Part shown: positions 53,174 through 62,155 of the stretch, piece by piece
Layout of the letters: each line of letters starts with the position of its first letter
Numbering within the stretch: position 1 is the stretch's first letter
NCBI RefSeq assembly: GCF_023702225.1
Contig: NZ_JAMQCO010000012.1
Span: forward strand, 43,630-107,629
Length of the DNA: 64,000 nucleotides
Origin: Aureimonas altamirensis
GTDB lineage: Bacteria; Pseudomonadota; Alphaproteobacteria; Rhizobiales; Rhizobiaceae
Reading direction: 5' to 3'
Position numbers and translations under genes: made by a program
The notes under the pieces: model-generated
Told to the model about the DNA's origin: nothing
Seen by the model: the letters and a program-made list of their open reading frames with translations, nothing else
The model's database searches: none

Positions 53174-54595
53174 TCAGACGCCTGCCCGCGCATCGCCCAT
53201 CGGCGAGGGGGCGATATCCATCAGCGGCGCCCGGATGACGACCCGCGCCCCGTCGCGCGGAAGGGTCGACACGACGGTTCCGCCGATCTGCATCGTCAGG
53301 AGGCGCTGCAGCAGCGTCGTGCCGAAGCCCTTGCGTGTCGGCTCGCCGAGGATGGGCGGGCCACCGCTCTCCTGCCAGACGATTTCCAGCATATCCACCT
53401 CGCCCTCCCGGTCGATGGACCAATCGATCGCCAACGCTCCGTCCCGCGTGGACAATGCCCCATGCTTGGCGGCGTTCGTCGTCAATTCATGCATCGCCAT
53501 GGAAAAGGAGACAGCCAGTTCGGATGGCAGGTACACCGATGGTCCCGATAACCTCACCCGTGAACCATCGTCATAGGCCGCCAGTTCCGACGATATGACC
53601 TCCCGCAGCAGAATGCCGCGCCACTGATCGTTGGTCAGCAGCGCGTGGCTTCGGGCAAGGGATGCGATGCGGGCGGAAATTCCGTCGCGGAACGCCGCCA
53701 TGTCCGGAGAGGTCTTGAGCGTGAAGTTGATGACGGACTGCACGGTGGACAGGCTGTTCTTGACCCTGTGATGCAACTCGCGCACCACGATGGCCTGCCG
53801 CTCGCGCGTGGCCTTCTGGTCGGTCACGTCCTGCAGGACACCGATGCCCCGCTCGTTCCGGTCGCCCTCGGTCCCGAACCAGTCGCCGACCGCCGCCACG
53901 TCGCGCACCAGGCCGTGCCTGTGCTCCACCCGGAACTCCACCGCGAAGCGCTCGCGCGTGCCGCGCGCGGCATAGGCCGCTTCCCGCACGCGCGCGAGAT
54001 CGTCCGGCGCGATGATGCCCTTGAACTCCTCCACCATGCGCACGGCTGCGCCGTCGAGGCCGAGGATTTCGAGCGAGCGTTCGTCGAGGATCACCGTGTC
54101 GTCGGCGATCGTCCATTCGAAGGTGCCGATCTCCGCCACGCTGAGCGCGGCGCTGAGGCGCCTGCGCGTATTGACGGATTCTTCTTCGGCGAATTCGCGG
54201 GCGCGACGCTCCTCGCCTTCCCTGAGGGCCCGCGCCACGCTGGAGCCGAGCCGGCCCAGCCGGGACTTGATGACGTAGTCCGTGGCCCCCTTCTTGAGCG
54301 CCTCGATCGCCACTTCCTCGCCCAGCGTCGCGGACACGAAGATGAAGGGGATGTCCGGTGCATGGATACGCGCCAGCTCCAGGGCCGACAGGCCATCGAA
54401 GGCCGGCAACCGGTAATCGGCGAGGATCAGGTCGAACCCGCCGGCTTCGAGCGCCTCCAGGAAGGCCGGCTTGTCCCAGACGCGTTCCGTCTCGTGGCGG
54501 ATGCCGGCAAGGCGCAGGTGCTCCTCGATCAGCGCCGCATCGAGATCGCTGTCCTCCAGATTGAGGATGCGTGTCGCGCCGAGGGGTGGCGTCAT
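53174..54595 (-). CDS. HWE-family hybrid sensor kinase with N-terminal receiver
   Basis: A 473-residue protein: N-terminal receiver domain (ILNLEDSDLDA, LILADYRLPAFDG with phosphoacceptor D, IKSRLGRL), a PAS-like domain (150-260; FEWTIADDTVILDERS) and a C-terminal HWE/HisKA_2 kinase with the phosphorylated histidine in ELHHRVKNSL and the HWE-diagnostic W-x-E in IVWQESGGP. The receiver at the front allows phosphoryl input from the neighbouring phytochrome. It overlaps the Rcp-like response regulator by 4 bases and is followed 1 base later by another regulator. Cytosolic, no membrane segment. Confidence 0.93.
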   Translation of the reverse strand: MTPPLGATRILNLEDSDLDAALIEEHLRLAGIRHETERVWDKPAFLEALEAGGFDLILADYRLPAFDGLSALELARIHAPDIPFIFVSATLGEEVAIEALKKGATDYVIKSRLGRLGSSVARALREGEERRAREFAEEESVNTRRRLSAALSVAEIGTFEWTIADDTVILDERSLEILGLDGAAVRMVEEFKGIIAPDDLARVREAAYAARGTRERFAVEFRVEHRHGLVRDVAAVGDWFGTEGDRNERGIGVLQDVTDQKATRERQAIVVRELHHRVKNSLSTVQSVINFTLKTSPDMAAFRDGISARIASLARSHALLTNDQWRGILLREVISSELAAYDDGSRVRLSGPSVYLPSELAVSFSMAMHELTTNAAKHGALSTRDGALAIDWSIDREGEVDMLEIVWQESGGPPILGEPTRKGFGTTLLQRLLTMQIGGTVVSTLPRDGARVVIRAPLMDIAPSPMGDARAGV

Positions 54596-55068
54596 ACCTC
54601 GGTGACCTTCATCGGCCGCTCGCGCCGCCGGGGCGGGTGCGGCTCGTTCAGGATCGCCCAGAACACGCCGACATCCTGGATCGCCTTGAAGAATTCCTTG
54701 AAGTCGACCGGCTTGACGACGAAGGCGTTGACGCCGAGCGAGTAGCTGCGCACCAGATCGCTTTCTTCCTTGGAGGCGGTCAGCATCACGACCGGAATAT
54801 GCTTCAGGTCGTCATCGGTCTTGATGCGTTCCAGGACCTGGAGCCCGTCCAGCTTCGGAAGTTTCAGATCCAGCAGCACCACCGCCGGATCGCCGGTCTC
54901 GCGGCCCTGGTGCGCGCCATCCGCTTTCAACCAGTCCACCGCTTCGGCGCCATCGCGCGCGATGACGACCTCGTTTGCCAGAAGGCTGCGTTCCAGAGCG
55001 TGCAGGGTGAGTTCCAGATCGTTCGGATTGTCCTCGACCAGCAGGATCGGTTTGATATCCGGCATCAA
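54592..55068 (-). CDS. Rcp1-like response regulator of the phytochrome cluster
   Basis: A 158-residue receiver with no output domain: ILLVEDNPNDLELTLHALE, VVLLDLKLPKLDGLQVLE (phosphoacceptor D), VVMLTASKEESD (Thr) and VVKPVDFKEF (Lys). It is the Rcp1/CheY-like type typically coded beside bacteriophytochromes and receives their phosphoryl group. It overlaps the phytochrome gene at one end and the HWE kinase at the other by 4 bases each, so the three are one transcript. Confidence 0.94.
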   Translation of the reverse strand: MMPDIKPILLVEDNPNDLELTLHALERSLLANEVVIARDGAEAVDWLKADGAHQGRETGDPAVVLLDLKLPKLDGLQVLERIKTDDDLKHIPVVMLTASKEESDLVRSYSLGVNAFVVKPVDFKEFFKAIQDVGVFWAILNEPHPPRRRERPMKVTEV

Positions 55069-57296
55069 TCGCCCTCCGTCAGGCGGGGAAGTGAGAAATA
55101 GAATGTCGCGCCCTTGCCGGGCGCGCCCTCGGCCCAGGTGCGGCCGCCATGCCTGTCGACGATGCGGCGGACGTTGGCGAGGCCGATGCCGCTGCCTTCG
55201 TAGTCTTCGATCCGATGCAGGCGCTGGAAGACGCCGAACAGCTTGTCGACATAGTCCATGTCGAAGCCGACGCCGTCATCCCGGATGAAGAAGACATCCT
55301 CGTCCTCGCCGGCTTCCGCGCCGATGGTGACGTGGCTGGGGTCCGTGCCGCGTGTGTACTTCACGGCGTTGCCGACGAGGTTCTGCCAGACCGCCCTGAG
55401 GAAGGTCGGGTCGCCGTCGACGGCGGGCAGGTCCGCGACGGTAAATTCGACGCTGCGGCCGCCGGTCTCGCTTTTCTGCATGCGCAGCACCTCGCCGACC
55501 AGCCGGTTCATGTCCACGCGGATCGGCACGAGCTTCGATCGACCCATCTGCGAGAAACCCAGGAGATCGTCCACCAGGCGTCCGGCCGACAAGGCCGAGT
55601 CGATGATGGTGTCGACATAACGGCCGGCGCGCTTGTCTTCGCCGACGGCGGAACTCTCCTTCAGGAGTTCCGCAAAGCCGACGATATGCCGGAACGGCGC
55701 GCGCAGATCGTGGCTGATCGAATAGGAGAAGGCTTCCAACTCGCGGTTGCTGCGGCGCAGCTCTTCCGTCAGGCCGGCCATCTCCTCCGCCTTGCGCATC
55801 ACGATGCCCACGATGGCGTTGCGCAGGCTGGCGGCGGCGGCCAGTTGCGCCGGCGTCCACGGGGCGGACCGCAGGTGCACCGTTTCCTTCCACATCTCGA
55901 AGGAGGTGCGCGGATTCAGACGCTCCTGACGCGGATCGGTGGTCTTGCGCGGGTCGCCGCCCCAGCGCACCGTATGGATCTGCTCGGGCCGGAACCACAG
56001 GACGTAGCTCGGATGAAGCTGCGAAATGGAGATGGCCACCACGCCGGAGCCGGTGCCGGCATAGGCCTGCGCGCGGGGCGTGGTCTCGGCGAGCGCATCC
56101 GTCGCGAACACCTCGTCATGCGACTGGGTGCGGAACAGCCAGGCGACGAGATCGCGGATGTCCTCCTCGGCGGGGGTTTGCCCGACGGTTTCCAGAAGGT
56201 CGCTCGTCACCACCGCGGCGCCGGCCGCGTCGGTCAGTGCGAGAAGGTCCTCGGGACTGCCCGACAACCCTTCCGAATAGTGGCTGCTCAACGCCATTGC
56301 GGACAGAAGCCGCGCCTCGATGGCGTGACGGGCCACGCGCTGGGCGGTTTCCTCGCTGCGCAGGCGCGCCCCGATCTGCAGCGCGACGACCTGCCCGAGA
56401 AAGTCGCAAGCCGTGCGCACATGGGCGGGCACCCGCCGCGGCGTGGCGTTATGGCACGAGATCAGGCCCCACAGACGGTTGTCCTCGACGAGCGAGATGG
56501 ACATGGATGCGGGCGTACCCATGTTGCGCATGTATTCGACATGGACCGGCGAGACGCTGCGCAGCGCCGAGTAGCTGAGGTCTATCGGCCCGGCTTCCGC
56601 CGGCACGAGCGGCACCGGCCGATAGGCGGCGTCCGGGATGATGCGCAACCGGTTCAGGCGATACAGCTCCCGTGCCTGTGCCGGGATGTCGGCGGCCGGA
56701 AAGCGCAGGTCCAGATACGACGGAAGCCTGTCGTTGCCGTCCTCGGCGATGACGGTGCCGTTCCAGTGCTCGTCGAAGCGATACACCAGGACGCGGTCGA
56801 AGCCGGTGAGGGCGCGGACGATGCGCGCCGCGGCGGCGTTCAATCCCTCCAGCGTCGCGTGGGTGCGGCTTTCCGATACGAAACGGCGAATCTGCGGATA
56901 CAGCGTATCGAGCGAGCCGGCCGCCTCGGCATCCGCTTCCTCCAGTTCGACGATGATGAACGGGCCGCTCGAATGCGCCAGCATCTCGAAATGCTGCCCG
57001 AAGAGTTCCACACGGCCGAAGCCAGCCGGTCCGTCCGCAGGCTCGCCGGCGTCCAGTACGGGTTGTGCCTGCGGCAGGATGTCAGCAAGCTGCGCGCCGA
57101 CGACCCCGTCTGGCCGCTGCAGATGCATGCCGGCATTGGCGCTGGCTGCGACGATGGCATGCGACGTGCCGTCGACGACCAGCAGAAACCCGTGCGGCTG
57201 TATGCTTCCGGGGATATGGATCGGTTCGCGGGCACATCGATCGGCAAAGGACGCCGTCCTGCCCTGCACGCCACCAGCTTCGGCATTTTCAACCAT
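55065..57296 (-). CDS. Bacteriophytochrome (PAS-GAF-PHY histidine kinase)
   Basis: A 743-residue red/far-red photoreceptor kinase. C21 in FADRCAREPIHIPGSIQPHG is the biliverdin-attaching cysteine. The GAF domain has the bilin motif RFPAADIPAQAR and the VSPVHVEYMRNM histidine. The PHY domain has the hairpin PRTSF. A HisKA dimerisation/phosphoacceptor site YSISHDLRAPFRHI and an HATPase with GVGFDM and GSGIGLANV complete it. It sends light signals to the Rcp-like regulator. ATG 57296 with AAGGA 9 bases upstream is preferred over 57305 and 57380. Confidence 0.95.
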   Translation of the reverse strand: MVENAEAGGVQGRTASFADRCAREPIHIPGSIQPHGFLLVVDGTSHAIVAASANAGMHLQRPDGVVGAQLADILPQAQPVLDAGEPADGPAGFGRVELFGQHFEMLAHSSGPFIIVELEEADAEAAGSLDTLYPQIRRFVSESRTHATLEGLNAAAARIVRALTGFDRVLVYRFDEHWNGTVIAEDGNDRLPSYLDLRFPAADIPAQARELYRLNRLRIIPDAAYRPVPLVPAEAGPIDLSYSALRSVSPVHVEYMRNMGTPASMSISLVEDNRLWGLISCHNATPRRVPAHVRTACDFLGQVVALQIGARLRSEETAQRVARHAIEARLLSAMALSSHYSEGLSGSPEDLLALTDAAGAAVVTSDLLETVGQTPAEEDIRDLVAWLFRTQSHDEVFATDALAETTPRAQAYAGTGSGVVAISISQLHPSYVLWFRPEQIHTVRWGGDPRKTTDPRQERLNPRTSFEMWKETVHLRSAPWTPAQLAAAASLRNAIVGIVMRKAEEMAGLTEELRRSNRELEAFSYSISHDLRAPFRHIVGFAELLKESSAVGEDKRAGRYVDTIIDSALSAGRLVDDLLGFSQMGRSKLVPIRVDMNRLVGEVLRMQKSETGGRSVEFTVADLPAVDGDPTFLRAVWQNLVGNAVKYTRGTDPSHVTIGAEAGEDEDVFFIRDDGVGFDMDYVDKLFGVFQRLHRIEDYEGSGIGLANVRRIVDRHGGRTWAEGAPGKGATFYFSLPRLTEGD

Positions 57297-57485
57297 GGGT
57301 GGCATCCTTTCCGCCGCACTCTCTAAGTGCAACGCACGAGTTTGCCAAGCGGTCCCGGTCGCGGGTGGGCATTCGGCCATTCAAGCAAGTGTGTTCGCCC
57401 TGCGGCGCGATGCCCGGTTGCAGATCGGCGCGGTGCGCTAGGTCCACGCTCCAAAGCGGAGACGCGCAGCAAAAGGGATACCGAC
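57297..57485. promoter_or_regulatory. Divergent promoter region, phytochrome and SOD genes
   Basis: About 190 bases between the divergent bacteriophytochrome and superoxide dismutase genes. It must contain both promoters, but no strong -35/-10 pair or palindrome was recognised. A weak purine-rich site precedes each start. Confidence 0.45.
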
Positions 57486-58199
57486 ATGCTGAAACTCGCA
57501 GGCCTGCCCACCCTGATCGTCGCCGGCCTGATGGCCGGTCCTGCCCTGGCGCAGGAGGCCGCCACGGCCGAAGGGCCATTCACGCTCGGCGAACTGCCCT
57601 ACGCCGCCGACGCCCTGGACCCGGTCATCGACGCCGAGACGATGACGCTTCATCACGATAAGCATCACCGCGCCTATGTGGACAATCTCAACAAGGCCGT
57701 CGCCGCGGACGAAGCGCTCCAAGGCGTGACGTTGGAGGATTTCGTGGCCAATGCCGGCACCTATCCGGCAGCGGTCCGCAACAATGCCGGCGGTCACTGG
57801 AACCATACCTTCTTCTGGGAAAGCATGGTGGCGCCCGATGCGGCCGGGGAACCGTCCGAGGAACTCGCGGCGGCGATCGAGGCCGTCTATGGCGATATGG
57901 ACGCGTTCAAGACCGCCTTCAACGAAGCGGGGGCCGGACGCTTCGGTTCCGGCTGGGTGTGGCTGATCGTCAACGACGAGAACGAACTCGAGATCACCTC
58001 GACGCCCAATCAGGACAATCCGCTGATGGACGTGGCGGAGGACAAGGGCACACCCATCATCGGCAACGATGTGTGGGAGCACGCCTATTACCTGAAATAC
58101 AACAACCGGCGCCCGGAATACCTGTCGGCCTGGTGGGACGTGGTCAACTGGGACGTGGTCTCGCAACGTTACGACGCCGCGCTGGCAACCGCCAACTGA
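57486..58199 (+). CDS. Exported Fe/Mn superoxide dismutase
   Basis: A 237-residue Fe/Mn SOD with an N-terminal signal peptide (hydrophobic core 5-20, cleavage after ALA near 22), so it acts in the periplasm. Metal ligands are visible: H in [14 protein letters not shown] in [13 protein letters not shown], and D and H in [26 protein letters not shown] is the family substrate-funnel motif. The choice between Fe and Mn cannot be made. Fe/Mn SODs are usually cytosolic in this group, so export is noteworthy. Divergent from the phytochrome gene, convergent with nothing nearby. Confidence 0.93.
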   Translation: MLKLAGLPTLIVAGLMAGPALAQEAATAEGPFTLGELPYAADALDPVIDAETMTLHHDKHHRAYVDNLNKAVAADEALQGVTLEDFVANAGTYPAAVRNNAGGHWNHTFFWESMVAPDAAGEPSEELAAAIEAVYGDMDAFKTAFNEAGAGRFGSGWVWLIVNDENELEITSTPNQDNPLMDVAEDKGTPIIGNDVWEHAYYLKYNNRRPEYLSAWWDVVNWDVVSQRYDAALATAN

Positions 58200-58259
58200 C
58201 CCTTTGCCGGCAAGCGGCAGCCATGCTATCGCGCTCCGCAGCATATCGTGGAGTGCAGC

Positions 58260-58757
58260 ATGGCACAGTCGCAAGCCGGGCAGGGCGTCGCCGCAGTCGG
58301 CCTGACCCTCGCAATGGGGGCCGTGGTCGGCGGCGCCCTCCTGTTCCAGCATGTGGGTGGCTACATGCCGTGCGCCCTCTGCCTCGAACAGCGGACACCT
58401 TACTATATCGGGATCGGCGTCGGCATCGCCGCCATCGCGGCGGTGTCGGTGCGCCTGCCGCAGGCCGTGGTGCGCGGGCTTTTCGCACTTATCGGCCTCA
58501 TGATGCTCTGGACGCTGGTGCTGGGCGCCTACCATGCCGGGGTCGAATGGGGGTTCTGGGCGGGGCCGGCGGATTGCGCCGCCGGCGGCGCCGTGGACCT
58601 GACGGGCGATCTCCTGTCCAGCATGGATGCAATACGCCCACCCTCCTGCAGCGAGGCTGCCTTGCGCGTCCTCGGGCTTTCCATGGCCGGATGGAACGTG
58701 CTCGCGGCGGCGGCCCTTGCCTTTGCTGCTTTCCGGACGGCGATGCGACGCGGCTGA
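58260..58757 (+). CDS. DsbB-family disulfide bond formation protein
   Basis: A 165-residue inner-membrane protein with four helices. The first periplasmic loop carries CALC (C-x2-C) after GGYMP, and the second loop carries C in AGPADCAAG and C in PPSCSEAA: the two cysteine pairs needed to reoxidise DsbA and pass electrons to quinone. It is the alphaproteobacterial DsbB-like type. ATG 58260 is used; GTG 58248 adds four residues. It lies 60 bases after the SOD gene, possibly in one periplasmic redox operon. Confidence 0.88.
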   Translation: MAQSQAGQGVAAVGLTLAMGAVVGGALLFQHVGGYMPCALCLEQRTPYYIGIGVGIAAIAAVSVRLPQAVVRGLFALIGLMMLWTLVLGAYHAGVEWGFWAGPADCAAGGAVDLTGDLLSSMDAIRPPSCSEAALRVLGLSMAGWNVLAAAALAFAAFRTAMRRG

Positions 58758-58761
58758 GGGC

Positions 58762-59322
58762 TTATTCGGGCTCCAGCTCCGTATCCCAGTAGAGATAGTC
58801 GAGCCAGCTATCGTGCAGGAAGTTGGGCGGGAACATCCGTCCGTTGTTGTGCAATTCGTGCACGGTCGGCTGGAAGGGCTTCTGCGCCGGGAACATGCCC
58901 GCATCCTGCGGCATGGCGCCGCCCTTGCGCAGGTTGCACGGAGAGCATGCGGCAACGACGTTGTCCCAGGTGGTCAGCCCCCCGCGCGAGCGCGGAACGA
59001 CATGATCGAAGGTCAGGTCGTGCGGCGAGCCGCAGTACTGGCACTGGAAACGATCCCGCAGGAAGACGTTGAACCGGGTGAAGGCAGGGTGCCGCGCCGG
59101 CTTGACGTAGGTCTTGAGGCAGACGACGGACGGCAGGCGCATCGAGAAGGATGGCGAATGCACTGCGACATCGTATTCGGCCAGGATGTTGACGCGGTCC
59201 AGGAAGACCGCCTTGATCGTGTCCTGCCAGGACCAGAGCGAGAGTGGGTAGTAACTGAGCGGTCTGAAATCGGCGTTCAATACGAGAGCCGGAGTCAGAC
59301 CGGGATGCACCGCGATCGTCAA
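58762..59322 (-). CDS. HNH endonuclease
   Basis: A 186-residue HNH protein. The zinc-finger-like HNH motif is CQYCGSPHDLTFDHVVPRSRGG (D-H catalytic), followed by TWDNVVAACSPCNLRKGG with the N and the second cysteine pair. The flanking sequence (DADFRPLSYYPLSLWSWQDTIKAVF at the start) is the standard alphaproteobacterial chromosomal form, found in nearly all members of the group and unlikely to be a mobile element. Its function is unknown; a DNA repair role has been supposed. Confidence 0.93.
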   Translation of the reverse strand: MTIAVHPGLTPALVLNADFRPLSYYPLSLWSWQDTIKAVFLDRVNILAEYDVAVHSPSFSMRLPSVVCLKTYVKPARHPAFTRFNVFLRDRFQCQYCGSPHDLTFDHVVPRSRGGLTTWDNVVAACSPCNLRKGGAMPQDAGMFPAQKPFQPTVHELHNNGRMFPPNFLHDSWLDYLYWDTELEPE

Positions 59323-59472
59323 GGATGGTCTCCTCTACCGAAGCAGCATCTCGCAAAATCGAATCCGGTCCTGCGATGATACGATGCTCATGCCCGAAGA
59401 ATTCGCTGTGGCACTATCGTGGCGCATCATGTCGGCTTTGTGAAGCCGCGCAAGCAAGGCTTGCGGACGGAT
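59323..59472. other. Spacer with short perfect hairpin
   Basis: The 150 bases between the HNH and AlkA genes hold a perfect 7-bp hairpin CGCAAGC-AAG-GCTTGCG (59449-59465) just after the AlkA stop. It may end the AlkA transcript, but there is no T-tract. Nothing else was recognised. Confidence 0.4.
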
Positions 59473-60135
59473 TCACAGGCGGGTTCGGGCTTGTTGCAGT
59501 GCAACCGGGGTGGCGTCCCTGCGGGTAACGGCCGCGTAATATCCCCAGAACAGGCGCGCAGCCACAGAGCGGTGCGGCGACCAGAACTCGGCCATCGCCC
59601 GCAAGGGCTTGTCGCGCGGGCGTTCTTCCATCCCGAAAGCGTGCGCCACCGCCACCTGGAGGGCGAGGTCGCCCGCTGGGAAGACGTCGTCGCGGCCCAG
59701 GCAGAAGAGCAGATAGCACTCGGCCGTCCACGGACCGATGCCGGGAACGGACGTCAGCTCGGCGATTGCGGTGGCGCTGTCGGCTGCTGCGACGCGATCG
59801 AAGTCGAGCGTGCCGGTGATGACGGCGGAGGCGATGGCCAGAAGCGCGCGCTCCTTGGCCCGCGAAAGGCCTGCGGCCCGGAAGACGGCGTCGTCCAGCG
59901 CCAGGATGGACGGCGCGTCGTTCAAATCCACCATGCCGGCGAGGCGGCCGGTGATCGCCATCGCGCTGGCGCGCGAAACCTGCTGGCCCATCAGGGTTGC
60001 GGCAAGGCCCGGCAGGCCCGGATCTCCGGCGCGCAGGGGCAGCGCGCCGGCCCGCTCGATCACGGGTGCAAGGCGCCCGTCCATGCGGGCAAGGGCGTCG
60101 AGCCCTGTCCTGATATCATCCGGACTCCGAATCAT
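59473..60135 (-). CDS. DNA-3-methyladenine glycosylase II
   Basis: A 220-residue AlkA-type glycosylase: the helix-hairpin-helix LTSVPGIGPWTAECYLLFCLG is followed by the catalytic aspartate in VFPAGDLALQ, and LAATLMGQQVSRASAMAI is the conserved early helix. It removes alkylated purines from DNA. ATG 60135 is chosen because the region beyond it is the divergent GluQRS leader. It is divergent from gluQ across 22 bases, so their promoters overlap. Confidence 0.92.
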   Translation of the reverse strand: MIRSPDDIRTGLDALARMDGRLAPVIERAGALPLRAGDPGLPGLAATLMGQQVSRASAMAITGRLAGMVDLNDAPSILALDDAVFRAAGLSRAKERALLAIASAVITGTLDFDRVAAADSATAIAELTSVPGIGPWTAECYLLFCLGRDDVFPAGDLALQVAVAHAFGMEERPRDKPLRAMAEFWSPHRSVAARLFWGYYAAVTRRDATPVALQQARTRL

Positions 60136-60157
60136 GCAGGTGAAGATAAGAGGAGTC

Positions 60158-61102
60158 ATGGTCCAGTCCAACGCGGCACCGATATTTCGCTTCGCTCCCA
60201 GCCCGAACGGCGCGCTGCACCTCGGCCATGCCTATTCGGCGCTGATCAACGCCGACATGGCGGCGCAGGCAGGCGGCACGTTCCTGTTGCGGCTGGAGGA
60301 TATCGATACGGCCCGGTGCACGCAGGCGCTGGAGGCAGCGCTGGTCGACGACCTCGCCTGGCTCGGCGTGCTGCCGCCGCCGCCCTACCGCCGGCAATCC
60401 GAGCATTTCGCCGACTACGCGGCCGCCCTCACGGCGCTGGCCGATGACGGCCTCGCCTATCCCGCCTTCATGACGCGCGGCGATATCCGGGCCTTTGCCG
60501 CGCGCTCTGAAGACGAGACCGGCTCGCCTTATCCGAGAGATCCGGACGGAGCGCCGCTCTATCCGCGCCTGGACCGCCATATGGGCGAGGACGAGCGAAT
60601 GAAGGCCATCGCCGATGGGCTGCCCTATGCCTGGCGGCTCGACATGGCGGAAGCGATCCGGCGCGTCGGTATCGTGTCCTTCGTGGAAACCGGCGGAGAA
60701 GACGGCGAAGCCGAAATCGTGGCGGAGCCGGCCCTCTGGGGCGACGTGGTGCTGGCGCGCAAGGACGTTCCGACCAGTTATCACCTGTCGGTTGTCGTCG
60801 ACGATGCGCTGCAGGGGATAACGCATGTGGTGCGTGGGCGCGATCTGGCGCCCTCCACTTCGGTGCACAGAGTGCTGCAGGCGCTTCTGGGCCTGCCGGC
60901 CCCCATCTATCATCATCACGATCTCATCCTCGATGCCGACGGTCGCAAGCTGTCCAAAAGCATTCGATCCGTGGCGCTGTCGACGTTTCGCCAGGCCGGC
61001 ATGACGCCTGCCGACATCCGCCGGATGGTCGGGCTAGGGCCTGGATTCCCTTTGGACGGGCAACGTTCTAAGCCAGAACGAGCAACCAGATCGTCAGGCT
61101 GA
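60158..61102 (+). CDS. gluQ: Glutamyl-Q tRNA(Asp) synthetase
   Basis: A 314-residue truncated glutamyl-tRNA synthetase-like enzyme: the HIGH-type motif RFAPSPNGALHLGHAYSAL is near the start, LLRLEDIDTARC follows, and the KMSKS-type motif is GRKLSKS near the end; the anticodon-binding domain is absent. It attaches glutamate to queuosine 34 of tRNA-Asp. ATG 60158 with AGGAG close upstream is used. Its C-terminus overlaps the convergent AEC transporter gene by 35 bases. Confidence 0.93.
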   Translation: MVQSNAAPIFRFAPSPNGALHLGHAYSALINADMAAQAGGTFLLRLEDIDTARCTQALEAALVDDLAWLGVLPPPPYRRQSEHFADYAAALTALADDGLAYPAFMTRGDIRAFAARSEDETGSPYPRDPDGAPLYPRLDRHMGEDERMKAIADGLPYAWRLDMAEAIRRVGIVSFVETGGEDGEAEIVAEPALWGDVVLARKDVPTSYHLSVVVDDALQGITHVVRGRDLAPSTSVHRVLQALLGLPAPIYHHHDLILDADGRKLSKSIRSVALSTFRQAGMTPADIRRMVGLGPGFPLDGQRSKPERATRSSG

Positions 61103-62027
61103 CGGCGGACAGGGCGGTCGTCATTATGATCGTCGTGGCGGCGATGCCTTCGCCGCTGCGGAAGTAGGTGGCGAAGAGATAGGCGTTGACGCCCGAGGGG
61201 CAGGCGGCCATCGCGACCGTCAGCGCCAGCCATTCGCGCGGCAGCAGCAGCGCACCGACGGCAAGGACCGCAACCGGTTGGACGACGAGCGCCAGCGCCG
61301 AGATTGCCAGCGCCACCGGCATGTCGCCCCGGATCCGAAACCGCGTCATCGTTAGGCCGAGCGAGAACAGCGCCACGGGCCCGGCCGCGCCCGCCATCAG
61401 CGTCACGATCTCGCCGAGCGGGCCGGACAGCGGCAGGCCGGTCAGGCGGAAGGCCAGTCCTGCGAAGATGCCGAGAATGAGGGGGCTCCTGATGAGGTTG
61501 CGCCCGACCCGCAGCGCGATATCCGCGACGGGCAGCCGCGGTCCGGCCCCGGTCTGGCCGTCGCGCGCATCCAGAAGCGCGGCGCGCTCGATGAGCAGCG
61601 TGGAGCCCATCATCATCAGCGGCAGATGGACGGCCAGCAGCATGGCGAGGACGCTGAGCCCCGCCTGGCCGAAGGCCAGCGTGGCGATGGGAACGCCGAC
61701 GAAGACGAGGTTGGAGAAGCTCGCCCCGACACCGGCGATGACGGCGGCGCGACGATCGCTGCGTCCAAGCCGGCGTGCGACGAGCATGCCTAGAGCGAAG
61801 GCCACGACGACACCCGCGAAATAGGAAATCCACAACGCCAGCGGATTGCCGGCGTCGAAGCGCGCGGTGGCTAGGGTTCGAAACAGCACCGTCGGCATCG
61901 CTATGACGAAGACGAATGCCGAAAGCGCCTCGGGTGCGGAGTTCGGCAGAAGGCGGGCGCGGCCGGCGCCGTAGCCAAGCGCGATCAGGCCGAAGACGGG
62001 GACGATGATCGAAAGGATAAGGGCCAT
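61068..62027 (-). CDS. AEC-family transporter
   Basis: A 319-residue inner-membrane protein with about ten helices: LSIIVPVFGLIALGYGAGRARLL at the start, an intermediate GASFSNLVFVGVPIATLAFG (family GNxxxxGxP-like loop), and CPSGVNAYLFATYF near the C-terminus, matching the auxin efflux carrier/malate permease fold. Bacterial AEC proteins carry organic acids such as malate or malonate. ATG 62027 is used because the upstream frame lacks conservation. Converges with gluQ; divergent from the EamA-family gene. Confidence 0.9.
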   Translation of the reverse strand: MALILSIIVPVFGLIALGYGAGRARLLPNSAPEALSAFVFVIAMPTVLFRTLATARFDAGNPLALWISYFAGVVVAFALGMLVARRLGRSDRRAAVIAGVGASFSNLVFVGVPIATLAFGQAGLSVLAMLLAVHLPLMMMGSTLLIERAALLDARDGQTGAGPRLPVADIALRVGRNLIRSPLILGIFAGLAFRLTGLPLSGPLGEIVTLMAGAAGPVALFSLGLTMTRFRIRGDMPVALAISALALVVQPVAVLAVGALLLPREWLALTVAMAACPSGVNAYLFATYFRSGEGIAATTIIMTTALSAVSLTIWLLVLA

Positions 62028-62155
62028 GGAACCGGCGGCTGGAACGCGTAAACGGATCGGGCGGCAACCGTTCGGTGCTTTCAACCACCCGCATTGCCTG
62101 ATACGGGATTGGAACCTGTAATTCCATCCCCAGGCCGGTCCCGCCGGCGTCGACC

